Assembly (NCBI GenBank): GCA_947034885.2
Contig: OX344752.2
Location: 8,680,001-8,744,000, forward strand
Origin: Thuidium tamariscinum
Lineage: Eukaryota; Streptophyta; Bryopsida; Hypnales; Thuidiaceae
Length of the DNA: 64,000 nt
Reading direction: 5' to 3'
Shown: piece after piece, positions 1-13,032 of the stretch
Layout: each line of letters starts with the position of its first letter
Position numbering within the stretch: the stretch's first letter is position 1
Position numbers and translations under genes: made by a program
Notes under the pieces: generated by a model
What the model was told of the DNA's origin: nothing
The model's database searches: none
What the model saw: the letters and a program-made list of their open reading frames with translations, nothing else

Positions 1-134
1 CGCGCGTCAGTGAAGACTATGTACGCTCTTCGCTAGCCTACATGCTCTATTATGTTCAGAAGACCCTATTTTGTAGAGCTACTGTAGTGACCCCGTGCGT
101 CCTCCAATGGGGAGATAATTTCTGTTTCAAGTAG
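1..134 (+). CDS. Ubiquitin-specific protease, C-terminal end (partial)
   Basis: The last 43 codons of a gene that starts left of the window are open from base 3 and stop at TAG 132-134. The peptide begins RVSEDYVRSSLAYMLYYVQK. This matches the closing segment of the USP/UBP deubiquitinase catalytic domain, where a V-S-x-x-x-V stretch precedes the conserved AY(M/L)L(F/Y)Y strand. The enzymes cleave ubiquitin isopeptide bonds. The catalytic Cys and His lie outside the window, so activity and subfamily cannot be judged. About 20 residues follow the family motif, as in many plant UBPs. The identification rests on a short motif and is good for the family only. Confidence 0.6.
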   Translation, partial: RVSEDYVRSSLAYMLYYVQKTLFCRATVVTPCVLQWGDNFCFK

Positions 135-1315
135 ATGAAAACCCAACTCCGGTTTTCTTTGTACAGTACAGCCTCGGAATCTGTATTGATGAGTTGAGTC
201 ACCATAATTTGAATGGTGAGCGCTGTATCGTTGAAGGACAGTCAGTATTTACAGTGTCAGAGAGCCTCTTAGTCAATGGTGCTAGTTTTTTCGAGAGTAA
301 CCATACCCATTGCCGAGCTCTGAGAGCTGTAGCGTGCATGTATGATAGCTTTGTCATAGTTTGGGTTGGTTTCTAAAAATCTCATTCTGTGAAGTCAGAG
401 AAGCTTGACATTACGCAGGTCTCCAATTCGGTTCAAGGCAGTCAAGAGAAATTCTCCTCTGCCCAATCCAGGTGAGGCACTTGCTGCTACTTGATGCATT
501 GTTTCCAATATGCTTGAAATGTACACTACCGGTGCCTTCGGTGTGTTCTGGTTGTCCCTGGTTTGTTGTGTGTTGGCTCATGCGCAGTTGAAAGTTCTTC
601 CTGCTGTCAAGTTTGTAGATTACGGTAGAAGACCATGTTTGTTCCACATTTTAGAAACTGACATATTTTGTGCCACGATGTATCAGTGCCCAGTACTGCA
701 CATATCAAACTTTCTAATGTGATACTGGTACATAGTGGGGGTGCTAGTTGAAGTATTTCCTGAAGTCAGAGGAATGTTCATGAGAGTAGTTGAGAAAGTC
801 ATATGATATTCTATGGCTTTGTTTACAACACTACAAAAAATGTAGCTTTGAACAAAGAATGCAAACACAGCCTTTCTGTATCATAAGTGATGCACTAGAA
901 CAAAACCACCTCCGCCCTCTATTTATGTACTATATGTTATTCCCAAGGAATTTGAATTTGACTTTTTTTTGTGTTAAAGCTTCTAGAACTTGTTTCATAA
1001 TGTGTTATAAGGGACAAATTCCAAGAAAGATTTAATAGGGGAATATCAAGAGTCATGATCAAATTCTTGTTTTTTTTATTATTGGTATGTGGGGGGAGAT
1101 TTTCTATCAAAAAAGAAAGACAATAGGATTTAATTCCTGAAGGTTGATGTATGTTTTTCAAGAGAAACTTTCAAAATGCCAATTTTTGGTGCATTGGCAA
1201 AATTTGAAAATTATTTTTCTTTTGAGCCCTAATTACACTAAAGTATGTAGATTAGTAATGAAAGCAATATGTGCATTGACTTTATTTGAAAATTAAAACC
1301 TTTTCAAATTTATAG
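135..1315. other. 3' flank and probable 3' UTR, no gene
   Basis: Base composition is moderate to about base 950 and then turns strongly A+T-rich. The first part probably holds the 3' UTR of the upstream deubiquitinase gene. Short ORFs on both strands overlap one another, match no family and look incidental. Confidence 0.4.
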
Positions 1316-1319
1316 TTGA

Positions 1320-1803
1320 TCTTTAAATGCCTGAGATCTTTTTTGAGCTTCTAGGAATTTGCTCTAAAGTGAATAAAAAGTCAACGTTTAATCATGAGGG
1401 TGTTAAAATTGCAAAAGTAATGTGAAGTCTTTTAATTTTCTTTTCACAAGTCAAATCTAAAAAGTTGGTGACTAGAAAAACAAAAGGTAAAAGGACCTTA
1501 GATGTATAACCCCAATCAATTTATGGCTTCTCAAAATCTACTAAGTAGTTTTTTGTTAATTTTCTCATTTCCAAGAGCCCTCAATAGTAGAGAAAGTCAA
1601 GATTGCAATGGATCCCCATGCACAAAATCCTCAATATTAAAATCATAGTCAATCATTTTCAAGATTGGGGTTTTAATGCTTAAAATAGACTTCAAAAAGA
1701 ATTCTTCAAAAATACACATTACTAAAAATAGAAACTTGGTTAGGTTTTTCTTAACCTCAAAGTTTTGTAAACACTAAATTTTGGTGACTTGGGCATTTAG
1801 GAG
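1320..1803. mobile_element. Degenerate TTAA-type MITE copy
   Basis: The right end reads CTTGGGCATTTAGGAG followed by TTAA (1804-1807). The left end, TTGA then CTTTAAATGCCTGAG, is a decayed inverted match. The interior is similar, in the same orientation, to 33,018-33,631, including a shared stretch around ATCATGAGGGTGTTAAAA. It has no coding capacity. TTAA flanks are the piggyBac target signature, so this is read as an old non-autonomous copy. Confidence 0.5.
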
Positions 1804-1807
1804 TTAA

Positions 1808-4209
1808 TCATACAAAAGTGTTGTAGGCCGTTGATAAAAGTAATGTCTATAAAAAAGTTTAGTCATTTGATTTGATCCTAATAGATAGGAATGGGGATAA
1901 TAGACTTTGAACCGTATTGTAATGAGATTTTTTATTGTTTGCAATTTAACTTCTACACAATTGAGTACAAAAATTTGTTAGGTATATTCATGCAAATTTC
2001 CAAAGTAAATAAGAAGTCTATCTTATTCTAAATTAACCTTGCAGTACTTAGAGGTGAAGTAGTCTAGCAATACTATAGCCATTTTTTGATGATTTCTTGT
2101 GCATTGAAGAATTTGTTTTTTGAAATCCAAATGGTAAAATTATAGAGCCAAATATGTAGAATATGTGGAAAAATTTCAAAATCGTTGAGTATATAGATTG
2201 CAAGAATACAACCTTTGATGATTGAAAAAAATATGTTTTTTTTTCAAAAGTGCCCCACTTAATTAGTAAAGGTTGACCACTCTTAGAGTGTGGTTTTAAA
2301 AATAATATTAGATGTTGTTTTTGATGATTTCATATCATATTAGTTGTATGCATGCCAAATTCAAGGCCAAATTCCAAAAGCAATGGGAGTTTTAGCAAAA
2401 GATGATCAAAATATGCTTGAATTGCCAAATTGTTCGTGGACAACATAAAATATGATCTAGATACCTTATTATGAAATTTTTTGTAATTAACAAATGGAAT
2501 TCATGTCATTCTTCAAAATTTCAAAGAAATATATTCTAAATTGACTTCAAGGTGATGTACCAAACTTTTCAAATGTTCTATTAGGCAACAATTGTCCTTC
2601 AAGGATTAAAAATTTTCAATCCTTTAAGACCATTGGTTAGTTTGAATTTCCAAAATTGTGAAGATGTATGGTAAAATAAAACTTTGAATAATAATTTAAT
2701 GATGACTTCAAAAAAATAGTTGTAAAATATGATTTGTAGATCACTCATCTTATTGACTAGCTCCCTAATCAACATTTTTCAATTAAATTGTAAGTCAAAA
2801 TTGAAAATTCCTTCTAAAAATCAATTGTAGATTGAATGTTTGTGATTTTTTACAAAAAGAAATTCCTTTAAGATCAAGATATTAATTTCTAATCATAATT
2901 TGTTTTTAAAGATTTTAATTTTACTTCTTAATTTAGGTTGTTTTTGAATGATCGTTTTTGAATTGAAAAAGTTTTATTTTGAGACCAAACCTACTAAGCA
3001 CCCTTTGAATTATAGAATATTTGTACAACAAAGTCTTCATAATTTAAATTGTATATACACCAAAGAATTGAAGAAATACATCTTCAGGAAAATCAATGGA
3101 TGAAATACTACATTTTTTATATTTAGGATGTATTGGATTCATTCAGTGTTTGAAATTTAAACATTTTCTCTTTAATAAATTGACAAAATATAGAAGAAAT
3201 TGGAAATTGGAAATCTTGGAAATATAAACAAAAAGTATTTTTTTAATGAAGATTTTTATTACTAAAGAATTGTTATAATGCTATATCATTACAAGGAACT
3301 CCTATAATTCTTTGGTGATTTTCATTCCTTACAATTATTTGTATCCATGAAAGACATATTTTTTTAATTTCTATTGTAGAAATGACAACTCAAATAAAAA
3401 ATTTCAAACTCTTATGTACATCATGGTTTAATTTACAATTTTGAATTCAAGTATTAAACCACCATATAAACCTTATTTTATTAACCAAATCTATTTTAAA
3501 ATACTCTATACCTTGTCCTAACTAATTCAAACCTTTTATATATGATATTTCTTTTAAAACCACCTTGATGCTCTATAGATGTACATCATTATCATTTCAT
3601 CTTGTTATTGATGAAAATTTTGCTTGTGTGTATAAGTAGAAAATTACTTATAATTTGAATGATCGTTATCTCCAATGAATAGGCAACCAATTCTAAATTA
3701 AAGACAATGATATCTTTGTATACTCTTCAAATCTTTTGCACTTTTGTATCATTCCAAATTTTGTAGTCTGTGCAATAAAAATGAAAATATTTTAATTCAT
3801 ATATTATATTTAAAAATTTAGAACAATTGAACTTGGTCTAAGATAATACTTGCAAAATAAATCAAAAGATTCAATATTAATATGTAATAGCTTTTGAGAC
3901 ATATTAATTTGGTTACAAGAATAGATGGTAATATTTTTTGAACATGCATATAAAATATATAATTTAAATTTTTCATTTTTTGAGATTTAAATTGGTTATA
4001 GATTCCTTACCTTTGAAATCATTTTGTCATTATTAGATGAAAATGAATTTGAACATCAATGAAAAATGTTCCTTTACTCTTATAGAATTAGGTATTCAAT
4101 GAGGAATATTGATGCCAATATCTTCTGTATCAAATAATTTCATGCCAACATTAGGAAATTACGGAGTACCAATTATAATTTTACAATTGTGATGTTAAAA
4201 TTGTCACCC
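1808..4209. other. A+T-rich intergenic DNA
   Basis: No ORF of note and no recognisable repeat or RNA gene. The right part is the 3' flank of the TMC-type gene, which reads leftward and stops at 4210. Confidence 0.5.
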
Positions 4210-7200
4210 CTAAATTTTAAAGTTAAGGTTTAATGGTCCAAGTGGTCTACCTTCAATACTTAATCTTTTGTAATCAATTGATCCATGTCTATTAAAACGA
4301 CGTGACATTTCAAGCTCTCTCCTTGTCAAACTTGCCAAAATATAGGATTGCTTTAATTTTGCTCGCATTACTATTAATCCCAACACAAGACCTATGATCG
4401 TTGACCATTGTAACCATGTGTTGGATAGTACATTTAGTGCACTTGTCAATTCTTTTGGAGCTTCCTACATTACACCAGACAAATGATCTTAACCTCCAAA
4501 AGCATTTCTATGCCATTACAAAGTACAAACATGAAGATTATGTGTTTCAATTGATTTTATAACCAAAAAAAATAATAGAAAAAATAAATTTTAAGAGATT
4601 TTTAGGATTAATTATTTAACATGCACTTTTTTACATTATAAATTTTCTTAATTTGATTATAAGTGAGGAGGTCCATAAAGTGTTCATTCAAGAGCTAAAG
4701 TTAAATTTTTGGAGAGGCAAAAATTCTTGAAATATTTTTCAATGAATTTCCCTTGAAAGACAAATAGAATTAGCATCTTATCCAAGTTGTTTCTTGTTTT
4801 TTGAAGCTTTAAAGAACTAGTTATGAATTTTGATGTTGAAATGGCATAGGCTCTAAAATTGCCCACCTCTTATAATGTATACTATTTACGCATTGTTGAA
4901 TGCTACAAAAAGAAACATATACAAATAGTGTATATTTGAAAAAGTAAGCAATGTAGGCCTTGAGTCTACCTTGATGAAAAAAATATTCAACAATGATTCA
5001 TAGTATAAATTGGATAAATGAATTAATAAAATTAATACTATTATTTTCTTTGAATTCCATTGTAAATTTATTATTCCTACCTAAAATGATCATTTTCTTA
5101 AAATACACTATTTTTATAAATAAAATCTAAATAATTGAGTTTTTATGCTAAGATTTCACAAAGTATATTTTTTTTTGTTAAAGTCAAATTTACAAACTTA
5201 TGGAAGATGTTGCCATCAACCTAATATATATTTCCATTCATTTCAAAGATAAATAAATTATAAAAAAAATTTGAAATTTGTTTTCTTTTTCAGAGAGGTT
5301 AGATTAAGATTTCAAAGTTTTCTTAGTAATTCTATATTTCAATCTTTCCATACATTCCTTTTATCTTTATTTTAGGCATTTGTGGATTAAAAAAATTTTA
5401 GGCATTTTTGTTTTAATACTTTATGAAATTTGTATTATAGAACAAAAAAGATAAGTTATATGAGAGTGTTTTATTTGAATGCATCAAGAAATTGAAAAGA
5501 AGAACCTTGATGTAATTATTGAGCACTGTGTACATTGAAACACGTTCTTGTGTAGGACCACAAAATGCCACACTAGCTGTAGTAAACTCGATAGAAATAG
5601 GTATGATGCTAAATAATAACGTACTCAAAAGCATGCCATATGTTAAATTTGAGGTCCGTGATGCACTATATGGCTTTTGTACTGGTTTGCATGTGTAAAA
5701 TAATACATTCTAAAGTATCATATGACATTCAAGCAATAAGTCAATTGCAATTAATCTTAATAAGGCTAATGTTAAGGATTTATCATATAATTTTATATCA
5801 TTGATTGTAAAAGTTTCACTTTCAAAAATCTCATTCATTATAATATGGATCATTTTCAAAAAGCTAATAATAATTAAGTTTAGTTTGCAAATGATGTATT
5901 TCATCTTAATTAGTATAACAAACAATTATCACTTTAACTATTCAAAATAATCTTACTAATATTAATCTTATTTTAGAAAAATAGTCTTGATATTTGAAAA
6001 AATGATATATATTATGAAGATATTAACAATTACATCAATATTTAACTTGAAGTATTTTTGAAGTAGACAAAGATATATAGATTTTAAATAAATTCAAATT
6101 TTCATCTAAAGGAGTTAAATTGGACCAATTTTTCATCATTTGAATTATTGATTCATCCTAATTAATTAAAGTGTGAATAAATTTTATATAGAATTTTTTT
6201 AAATTAAATATTTCAAATAAGGTTTACCTTAAAACATATGAAGGTGACTAAATTTGATAAACAACCAACTAAACATGCCAAAGGACTGAATACAGAGGTT
6301 ATCCATATTAATGCTTACATGTATACTATATCTACTACAAAGTCTGTAATATCAAGTGATCCTTTTGTCTGCAACACCAATAAAGTTGATCAAATAATAT
6401 AACTTTTAGAAAATTCATTACATAGGTGACAAATATATAATGTGTATATGTATGTATATATGTATATACATATACATCCATACAATGATGTAAAAATATT
6501 CACAAAAATACATATATAGATTTTAGATAAATAGAAATCAAATGTTACATTAGTTAGTAGTGATATCATTGATCACTCTATATGAAAAAATACTCTTCAA
6601 GAACAATGAAAAAACTTTCATAAATTTGGCAAATTTATATAGCAAAGTTGATTTGTAAAAAAATTCTATGCTAATTTTCTATTTATCATTAAATATTGAT
6701 GTGATGAATTTCTAATTTAAATGCCTTCATATGTATTGAATTAAAATTAAACTTAATTTTTATATGAAAATTAGAAAAGATGAGATATATTCTATTTGTT
6801 TCAAAAAATAAAAACGACAATCATTTAGGATTGTAATGAGAATCAAGGATTTTGAGAACATACTAGTAATTTTTGTATCTAATATACATCATAGAAAGAA
6901 TTATTTAGATGTAATGAGAATTAAATACTTTATACCACAAAATAGAAAACAAAGCTTGTGCTATAGCAACTCCAACATTCATAAGTGTTGTAATTGCTAT
7001 CATCCCCAACAATTCACTTGCTACCCAATTCTCTGTACAACCTACCACACAATAACCAACCTGCAACATTGTATGATTTGCATATTATAAAATTTGAATG
7101 TCCATTATAATTAACTATAAATTCTTCTTATGAATGCAATTAGTGTCTATATTAGGAATGTTGAAATGAAGCTCATTTCAAAGCAAGATCATTTTTCACA

Positions 7201-10200
7201 ATAGTATTATTTAATGTAGTCTCTCTACAATGCATCTAGTTTTTAAAAAAATCAAATGATAATATTTTCAATATTTTTAATTTTTAATATTCATATATTA
7301 CTATTTTGGCATTTGTTGCAAGATGATACAATGGCAAAAAATATTGATTATTATTTCTATCTCACTATTGTATGATGATGTGTATAAATTTTGTATATAA
7401 AATAATAACCTCTTCTGTTGTACAAAGATGCCATTCCCCAATGTTGGCAGATGTACAACATATAAAACTATCATTACAATCTTCAAGATCTTTACATTTC
7501 ATACTTGTTTCTTTCCCTTCAATCTCTACCCATGAGGCCAATAGTACTAAATAAGACCTAGAAAGTCACCATAGATTTATTCATTATAATTATAAAGACT
7601 CACTAAAGCAATAAAATGTTAAAATTTCACCATATTATGTAGCAAAAAGCATCCTAGAACTAGAAAATTTGACATTTTTCTTGTAAAAAAATTTCATCTT
7701 TAATTTACAATGTGACATTGAATAGATCTGTTCCATTCATTGAATTGGAATTGATGTGTCCAAAATGCTTATGATACAAATATCTTACATGGACAAGGGT
7801 TCATCAACTATCAAAAACATTGTGCATATGTGTGGCCTTTCATGTAGCATCCTCCCTCAAACTAACTATTATCTACAACATGAATAGATTTTTAAAATAG
7901 ATTTTTTTATAATTGCAAATACTAAATTATTATGTTAAAGAGGTCCAACTATTCAAAAATTGATTATTCTAAGTTCCTTGTGGTTCTCAAAAGCATTGCA
8001 AAGAAATGTTGGTTGTGGTCAATTCTTTTTTAGTCTTCAATAGCCTTGCTCAAAGAGAACATAGTGAATGTCATCATCTATGCAATTTCCAAAAGTTCAT
8101 TTTGTGCATTTTTAACAAAAATGGTATGAATGAATTATTTCTTTAAAATTTTTTGTATTAAAGCTTTCAATAGGCAACTCTTCAAATGCCAAAAACAATC
8201 TTTGTAATGAAAAATCAATACTTTATTCAATAATCCATAATTCATCAATCGTCTATTTGATTATAAATTGAATATGTTAAATGCATTTTTTTATATAGAT
8301 AACCTTAAATACAATTTCAAAATTAATAGACTAAAATGTCAATATTTTAGTCATTAAATTTTCAACGACAAATATTGTAAAAGTGATTTGATAAATTTTC
8401 TTAAAGATTTATCTAAATTATATTATGCAAATAATTTCTAATAATCACATTTAACATCTACTAGTGTGCCATGTGTTGTTGCCACAACTAAAATCATAGT
8501 GAAGTATAATTTCCTAATTTTTGAATGCATAAAAACTTTGAAAATCAATAACTCTCACACCATAGGTTCAAATGCCACAAAACAAAGCCCATGCACCCCC
8601 CTCATTGACGGCTTTTCGATGGTACCAAGATTGCGACCAAAATCAAAGAAGTAATTTTTTAATTTTTTAGAACCAAAAATAACTCAAAAAGCTATAGCTA
8701 TTACACCGTAGGTCAAAACACCACGCTTCAAAGCCTGTACATCCCTCCTTGCTAAGGGCTTTTCAATGGTACCAAGCACATGATCAGGGGCCACACGATC
8801 TGGGAGATCTCAACGTGACAAACAAAACAAAATAATTTCTTGAAACCAAAAATAACTCAAAAATCTATAACTCTCACACCATAGGTCCAAACCCCATGAA
8901 ACAAAGTTAGTGCACCCTTCCTTACCAAGGGCTTTTCAATGGTACCAAGATTGCAACCAAAATATAAATATAAATAATTTTTTAATTTTTTAGAACAAAA
9001 AAAACTCAAAAATCCATAACTTTTCCACTATATATCGGAACGCCACAAAACCAAGTCCATACATCCCTCCTTGTTGATATCTTTTTGATGGTACCAAACA
9101 CATGACTGGGGGACGTACGGTCCAAGAGATCTCAACATGACAAACAAACAAATGAAACAAAACAAAACAAACAATCTGTCTTAAGGTATGAATTTTTTGA
9201 AATTCAAGTCTTGATGCTATAAAAACTTTGTATTAAAATAAATTTAAATTTTGCCCAAAAACAATAGGCATTTATAGATTAAACGCTTATGAGTGTCAAA
9301 AACTATATACATTCATTTTTGAATAAATTGTTTTCAAAGTGCATGTGAGTACATACAAACATTTACATATACAATTACAAACACTTTTAAGAACACATCC
9401 TTATACAAGAATTCAAATATATATATTTTTTTATTTATTTCTTTAAAAAGTTTTAATTTAATAGTTTTTTCAAAATTAGGATGTAAATGCATAAAGATGA
9501 ATATGTGACCATGCAAATGTCAAAATTGTGACAATAAATTGTCAAAAAAACATGAATAATTTGACCTTCTAAATAATTCACTCCACATCTATACCTTAAG
9601 ACAGGTACAGTAATTTGTTTTGTTTTGTCATGTTGAGATCTCCCAATCTGTGCATCTCCCGGTAGTGTGCTTGGTACCATCGGAAAGCTCTCGGCAAGGA
9701 AAGATGCATGGGCTGGCTTTTGAACTTATAGTAAAAAAGTTATGGATTTTTGAGTATTTTTGGTTCTCAAAAATTAGAAAATTACTTTTACTTTAGTTCT
9801 CACTGTGGCATCGGCACATAGCACACTAGTAAGTTATATATGAAAGTAAGGTTGTTATATAAGGCACCAATGATACATTAAAGGTGAGTTCCATTGATTA
9901 TATTTACCTATAAAGAATTGTTGAAAGGTTAAGAATTCTCAAAAAATATAATTTCACAATTGTCACTTTTTCATGAGTTGCTGGTTTCCAATCTTCCATA
10001 TCAACTAAAGTCTTAACCATTCGAGGACTTAAATTATTGACTAAAGACATAAGTACAGAATCCGCATAAGCTCCTAACATTATCTTTCCATGAAATAGCA
10101 TAGTTTTATTTCACAAATCATAAATATTTGTGATTTTTTATATTAAATTTAATGATATTTAGAATGACAAAGATTTACTACAAAAATTCTTTTATTGAGT

Positions 10201-12532
10201 TATAAAATACATTTCCAAAATTGCATAAAACATAATTTTGAAAAGAAAAGAAATAATAAAACTTTACATTTATTATTTCTATAATTAAAATACTTCATTT
10301 TTATAGAGTGAATTTAAATTACATACCAACTCGATCAGATATTTCATTTCCAAATGTTACAAGGTAATATTCACATCCAGCTGATATTGCCAACAACATT
10401 GGCCACAATAAAAATAAAGCTAGATATCTCTGCAAGTTGTTACAACAAAAAAAAAATTATGTTATTTAAAAAAAAGATTTCGATACAAAAATGTAGCATT
10501 CATTTAGACCATAAGGTAGAAGGTCCTGAAATGGACCATCTAAGCACTGAATCTGAATTCCGGGCAGGTGAAACTTCTTGAAATATTTTTCAGTAAATTT
10601 TTATTTAAAGACAAGGGGAATTGGCATCTAACCCAAGTTGTTTTACATTTTTTGGATCATTTTTGAATTAGTTATGAATTTTCAAACAAGATGTGTCGTA
10701 GGTTCCTCTTTATGATCCTAGGTCCTTCTTAAAGTGTTCATTGCAACTTCCAGAGAAAAATGGGAAAAGTAAGGGAAATGATTGATTCTTAGAATAATGA
10801 ATAATATTTTTCTTGATTCATTCAATGACTACAGAAGGTTAATTTAGTAACCACATCCAATCCATTCAACCACCATTTATAGAGTCCATTCTTAATGCCC
10901 GCTCCATTTCAGGACCTCCTACCTTACTATAATTTACATGAATGTGTGGCCATAAAACATCATGGAAATTACTCAAAATCAATGTTTACCTTTAAAAGAG
11001 TAGCTGGTTTTTCTTTAGTTTCTTCTATTTTATTTTTATCATCAGCTAAGTGTTCACGAAATTGCATTCGAATATCTCTTCGCATAATAGTTGCACCCTG
11101 TTTTTTAGTCATAATATGATTATAAAAAAAAATCTCATTGCATTGTACTTCACATATGCAATCGCATAGCACATATTTATATTTAAGAGAAAAAACAAAT
11201 CAATATGAGTAAAATATCACTACAAGAGAAAGGGGTGTTTTAAATATAGTCCTAGTAACTAGTATAGTCTTTTAAGTGATGGCTTTTAAGTAAGGATTTT
11301 AGTAAAATTTTACTAAAAAGACAGTATTTTTAGTAAAATTTTACTAGAAACCTTACTTAAAGGTCATCACTTAAAAAACAATGCTACTAAGGCTATACTT
11401 AAAACATTCGTTTTTCTTGTAGTGAATTGAATGTCACTATACCTCAAATGTTGTGAGATGAAAATCCCATGTTGCAAATGTCAATGTGGCAAAAGGATAG
11501 AGCACATTTCCTGAAGCTCCTAATGTTTTGGATCCAGTTTGGAGTATTCGTATTGTGATTCTACATGTAGTGATTTACTACATTTCAAATTCTTGATCAA
11601 TGTCAAAAAACAAAGTTAATATTGTATATTGTATATTTCATATTAATTCTAATACAGAGAAAAAATATTTTATCTAAACATTATCTACAATTACTTCTAT
11701 AGAAAAGTTTGTCATTTGGCTCAATAATAAGTAGAAACAAAAAAGAGAAATATTAAATTTTTAAGAAAAAAATAGATGGACACCTGCCCAAAACAAGTAG
11801 CAAAGATATCAAAATTGTTACAACAATTGTAAGAGGATACATGTAATCCGTATGATACCAACCGGATTGTTCACCTTTGGCATATAAATACCCACCGTAG
11901 TAGAGAAAAGATTTATCAATTCCAATACCCTATACTATTACCAATTTAGTAACTTACTTCACTTTAATTTATTTTAATTTTTAAAAACTATATTGCCTAT
12001 ACAATACATAGTATAATACAAATAATATACATATACAATTATATACTTGCAAAGCAAGTAAGAACTTTTTTTCAATAAGGGCTGCTTTAAAAGTTGCCCA
12101 ATCAAATGCTTTTGGTGGATGAAGAATGAAGGGAAGAACAATTGTACAAAACCATATCAAACCTAGGAATAAATTGAGGAGAAACACCCAACGCAAGAAG
12201 GCAAATGTTATCATCATGGATGATCCAAAACTACATTCCATCCACTTCAAATCTTTTGACCAAAGTTTGAACCTCTGTATAAAAAATTTTAAAGTTTAAT
12301 TTCAATATTTTAAATTTAGAAATGTTGTATGATAATAGACTAAAAATCATGTAGAATATAATAATGGATTTAAATTCACCATGAAATGCTCAGTTGACTT
12401 ATCCAAATACTTCCAAGTCTTCTTAAGTAAACCTCTTGCACTACTAATTAGGCTATCTTTTCTCTTTTGCCTAAACTTGTTTGATTTCATCTCTGCAACT
12501 CTTTCTTGGGCTTTTGCCCAAGCTTGGGTTGT
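4210..12532 (-). CDS. Transmembrane channel-like (TMC) protein, 13 exons
   Basis: Spliced minus-strand gene. Exons, 5' to 3': 12532-12380, 12274-12047, 11929-11784, 11560-11443, 11097-10990, 10429-10327, 10073-9908, 7557-7410, 7060-6929, 6368-6319, 6285-6228, 5709-5506, 4464-4210. Every junction is AG/GT and every phase agrees, giving 622 codons without a stop. Family marks in order: a Lys/Arg-rich cytoplasmic lead; an FGSS...FLRW...LNL first membrane segment (second exon); a YGGY...YPL segment; WDF (fourth exon); an LVNNLSPRMVKTLVDMEDW loop; CTENW at about residue 398, where animal TMCs have CWET; CGPTQERVSMYTV at about 520; and a last membrane helix followed by a charged tail. TMC proteins are multi-pass, TMEM16/OSCA-related; animal members form mechanotransduction channels. 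Function in a plant is unknown. The N-terminus lies further upstream, probably in the exon at 14.7-15.3 kb. Confidence 0.82.
4684..4866 (-). repeat. Dispersed repeat copy (KFI..QGKFIEKYFKK type)
   Basis: A roughly 180-bp sequence in the last TMC intron. Its translation (STSKFITSSLKLQ ... FVFQGKFIEKYFK) resembles those of copies at 10,575-10,735 (-) and 16,802-16,975 (+). DNA similarity is also visible. No known family was recognised. It could be a piece of an unclassified transposon. Confidence 0.4.
8459..9831. mobile_element. Foldback-like element inside a TMC intron
   Basis: The outer ends are inverted copies: TACTAGTGTGCCATGTG at the left and its near complement ending CACTAGTA at the right. 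About 230 bp of the right arm is an inverted copy of the left. The left arm also carries about four imperfect tandem units of 145-175 bp (8,550-9,140), each with a core like GGCTTTTCAATGGTACCAAG. No transposase is visible and no clear target duplication was found. It sits between the exons ending at 9908 and starting at 7557. Confidence 0.6.
10575..10735 (-). repeat. Dispersed repeat copy, second
   Basis: Same repeat as at 4,684-4,866 and 16,802-16,975. The shared DNA core is TTCTTGAAATATTTTTCA. The translation is interrupted by stops. It lies in a TMC intron. Confidence 0.4.
11218..11424. mobile_element. CACTA-type MITE, 207 bp
   Basis: The element begins CACTACAAGAGAAA and ends TTTTTCTTGTAGTG, and is a near-complete inverted repeat with arms of about 100 bp. 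CACTAC...GTAGTG ends are typical of CACTA (En/Spm) elements. The 3-bp flanks, TAT and AAT, match at two positions. It lies in a TMC intron 18 bp from the exon that ends at 11443, so the 5' splice site is intact but very close. Confidence 0.75.
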
Positions 12533-13032
12533 CTAAGGCCAAATGAAAAATTTATAAAAGATTAGATTTATATGTAAATTATACACATCAAATTATTATA
12601 ATTAAAAGGAAGATTGATAAAAAATAATGTTTTAAGGTGGATTCTTTTTTCCAAAGTTCCTATATGATAAAATACTAGATGATTTGTTTGATTTAGAAGG
12701 ACACCATTATTGTGTACAATCAAAGATTGTAGGATGATATAACATTTTTTAGCAAAGGTCAATGTTATTTTCAATAAAATATAACAAGATAAATATTATG
12801 TCATTGCCTTGTATTGATTATTCCACCTATTAATTATCAAACTTGTAGAAGAAGTTGGCATTGGCAAGTCGGCATACCTAAAAAAGGAAGAAAGGAAGAC
12901 TAACAATGAAGTTAAGAATGAAATACATTGAAAGGTAGAAAGAAAGTTATATTTCCAAACAAAAAGAGTATAAGTAAAGGTATGCTCTTTGCTTTGAATG
13001 CTTTTTTTCTTCTTTATAGTTAGAAATGGCAT

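Noticed and set aside
6425..6480. TATATGTA-rich run as a functional element
   Set aside because: A simple TA/TG microsatellite within an intron.
12796..13032. An additional TMC exon near 12.8 kb
   Set aside because: The acceptor is good, but no donor gives the phase needed to join the exon starting at 12532.
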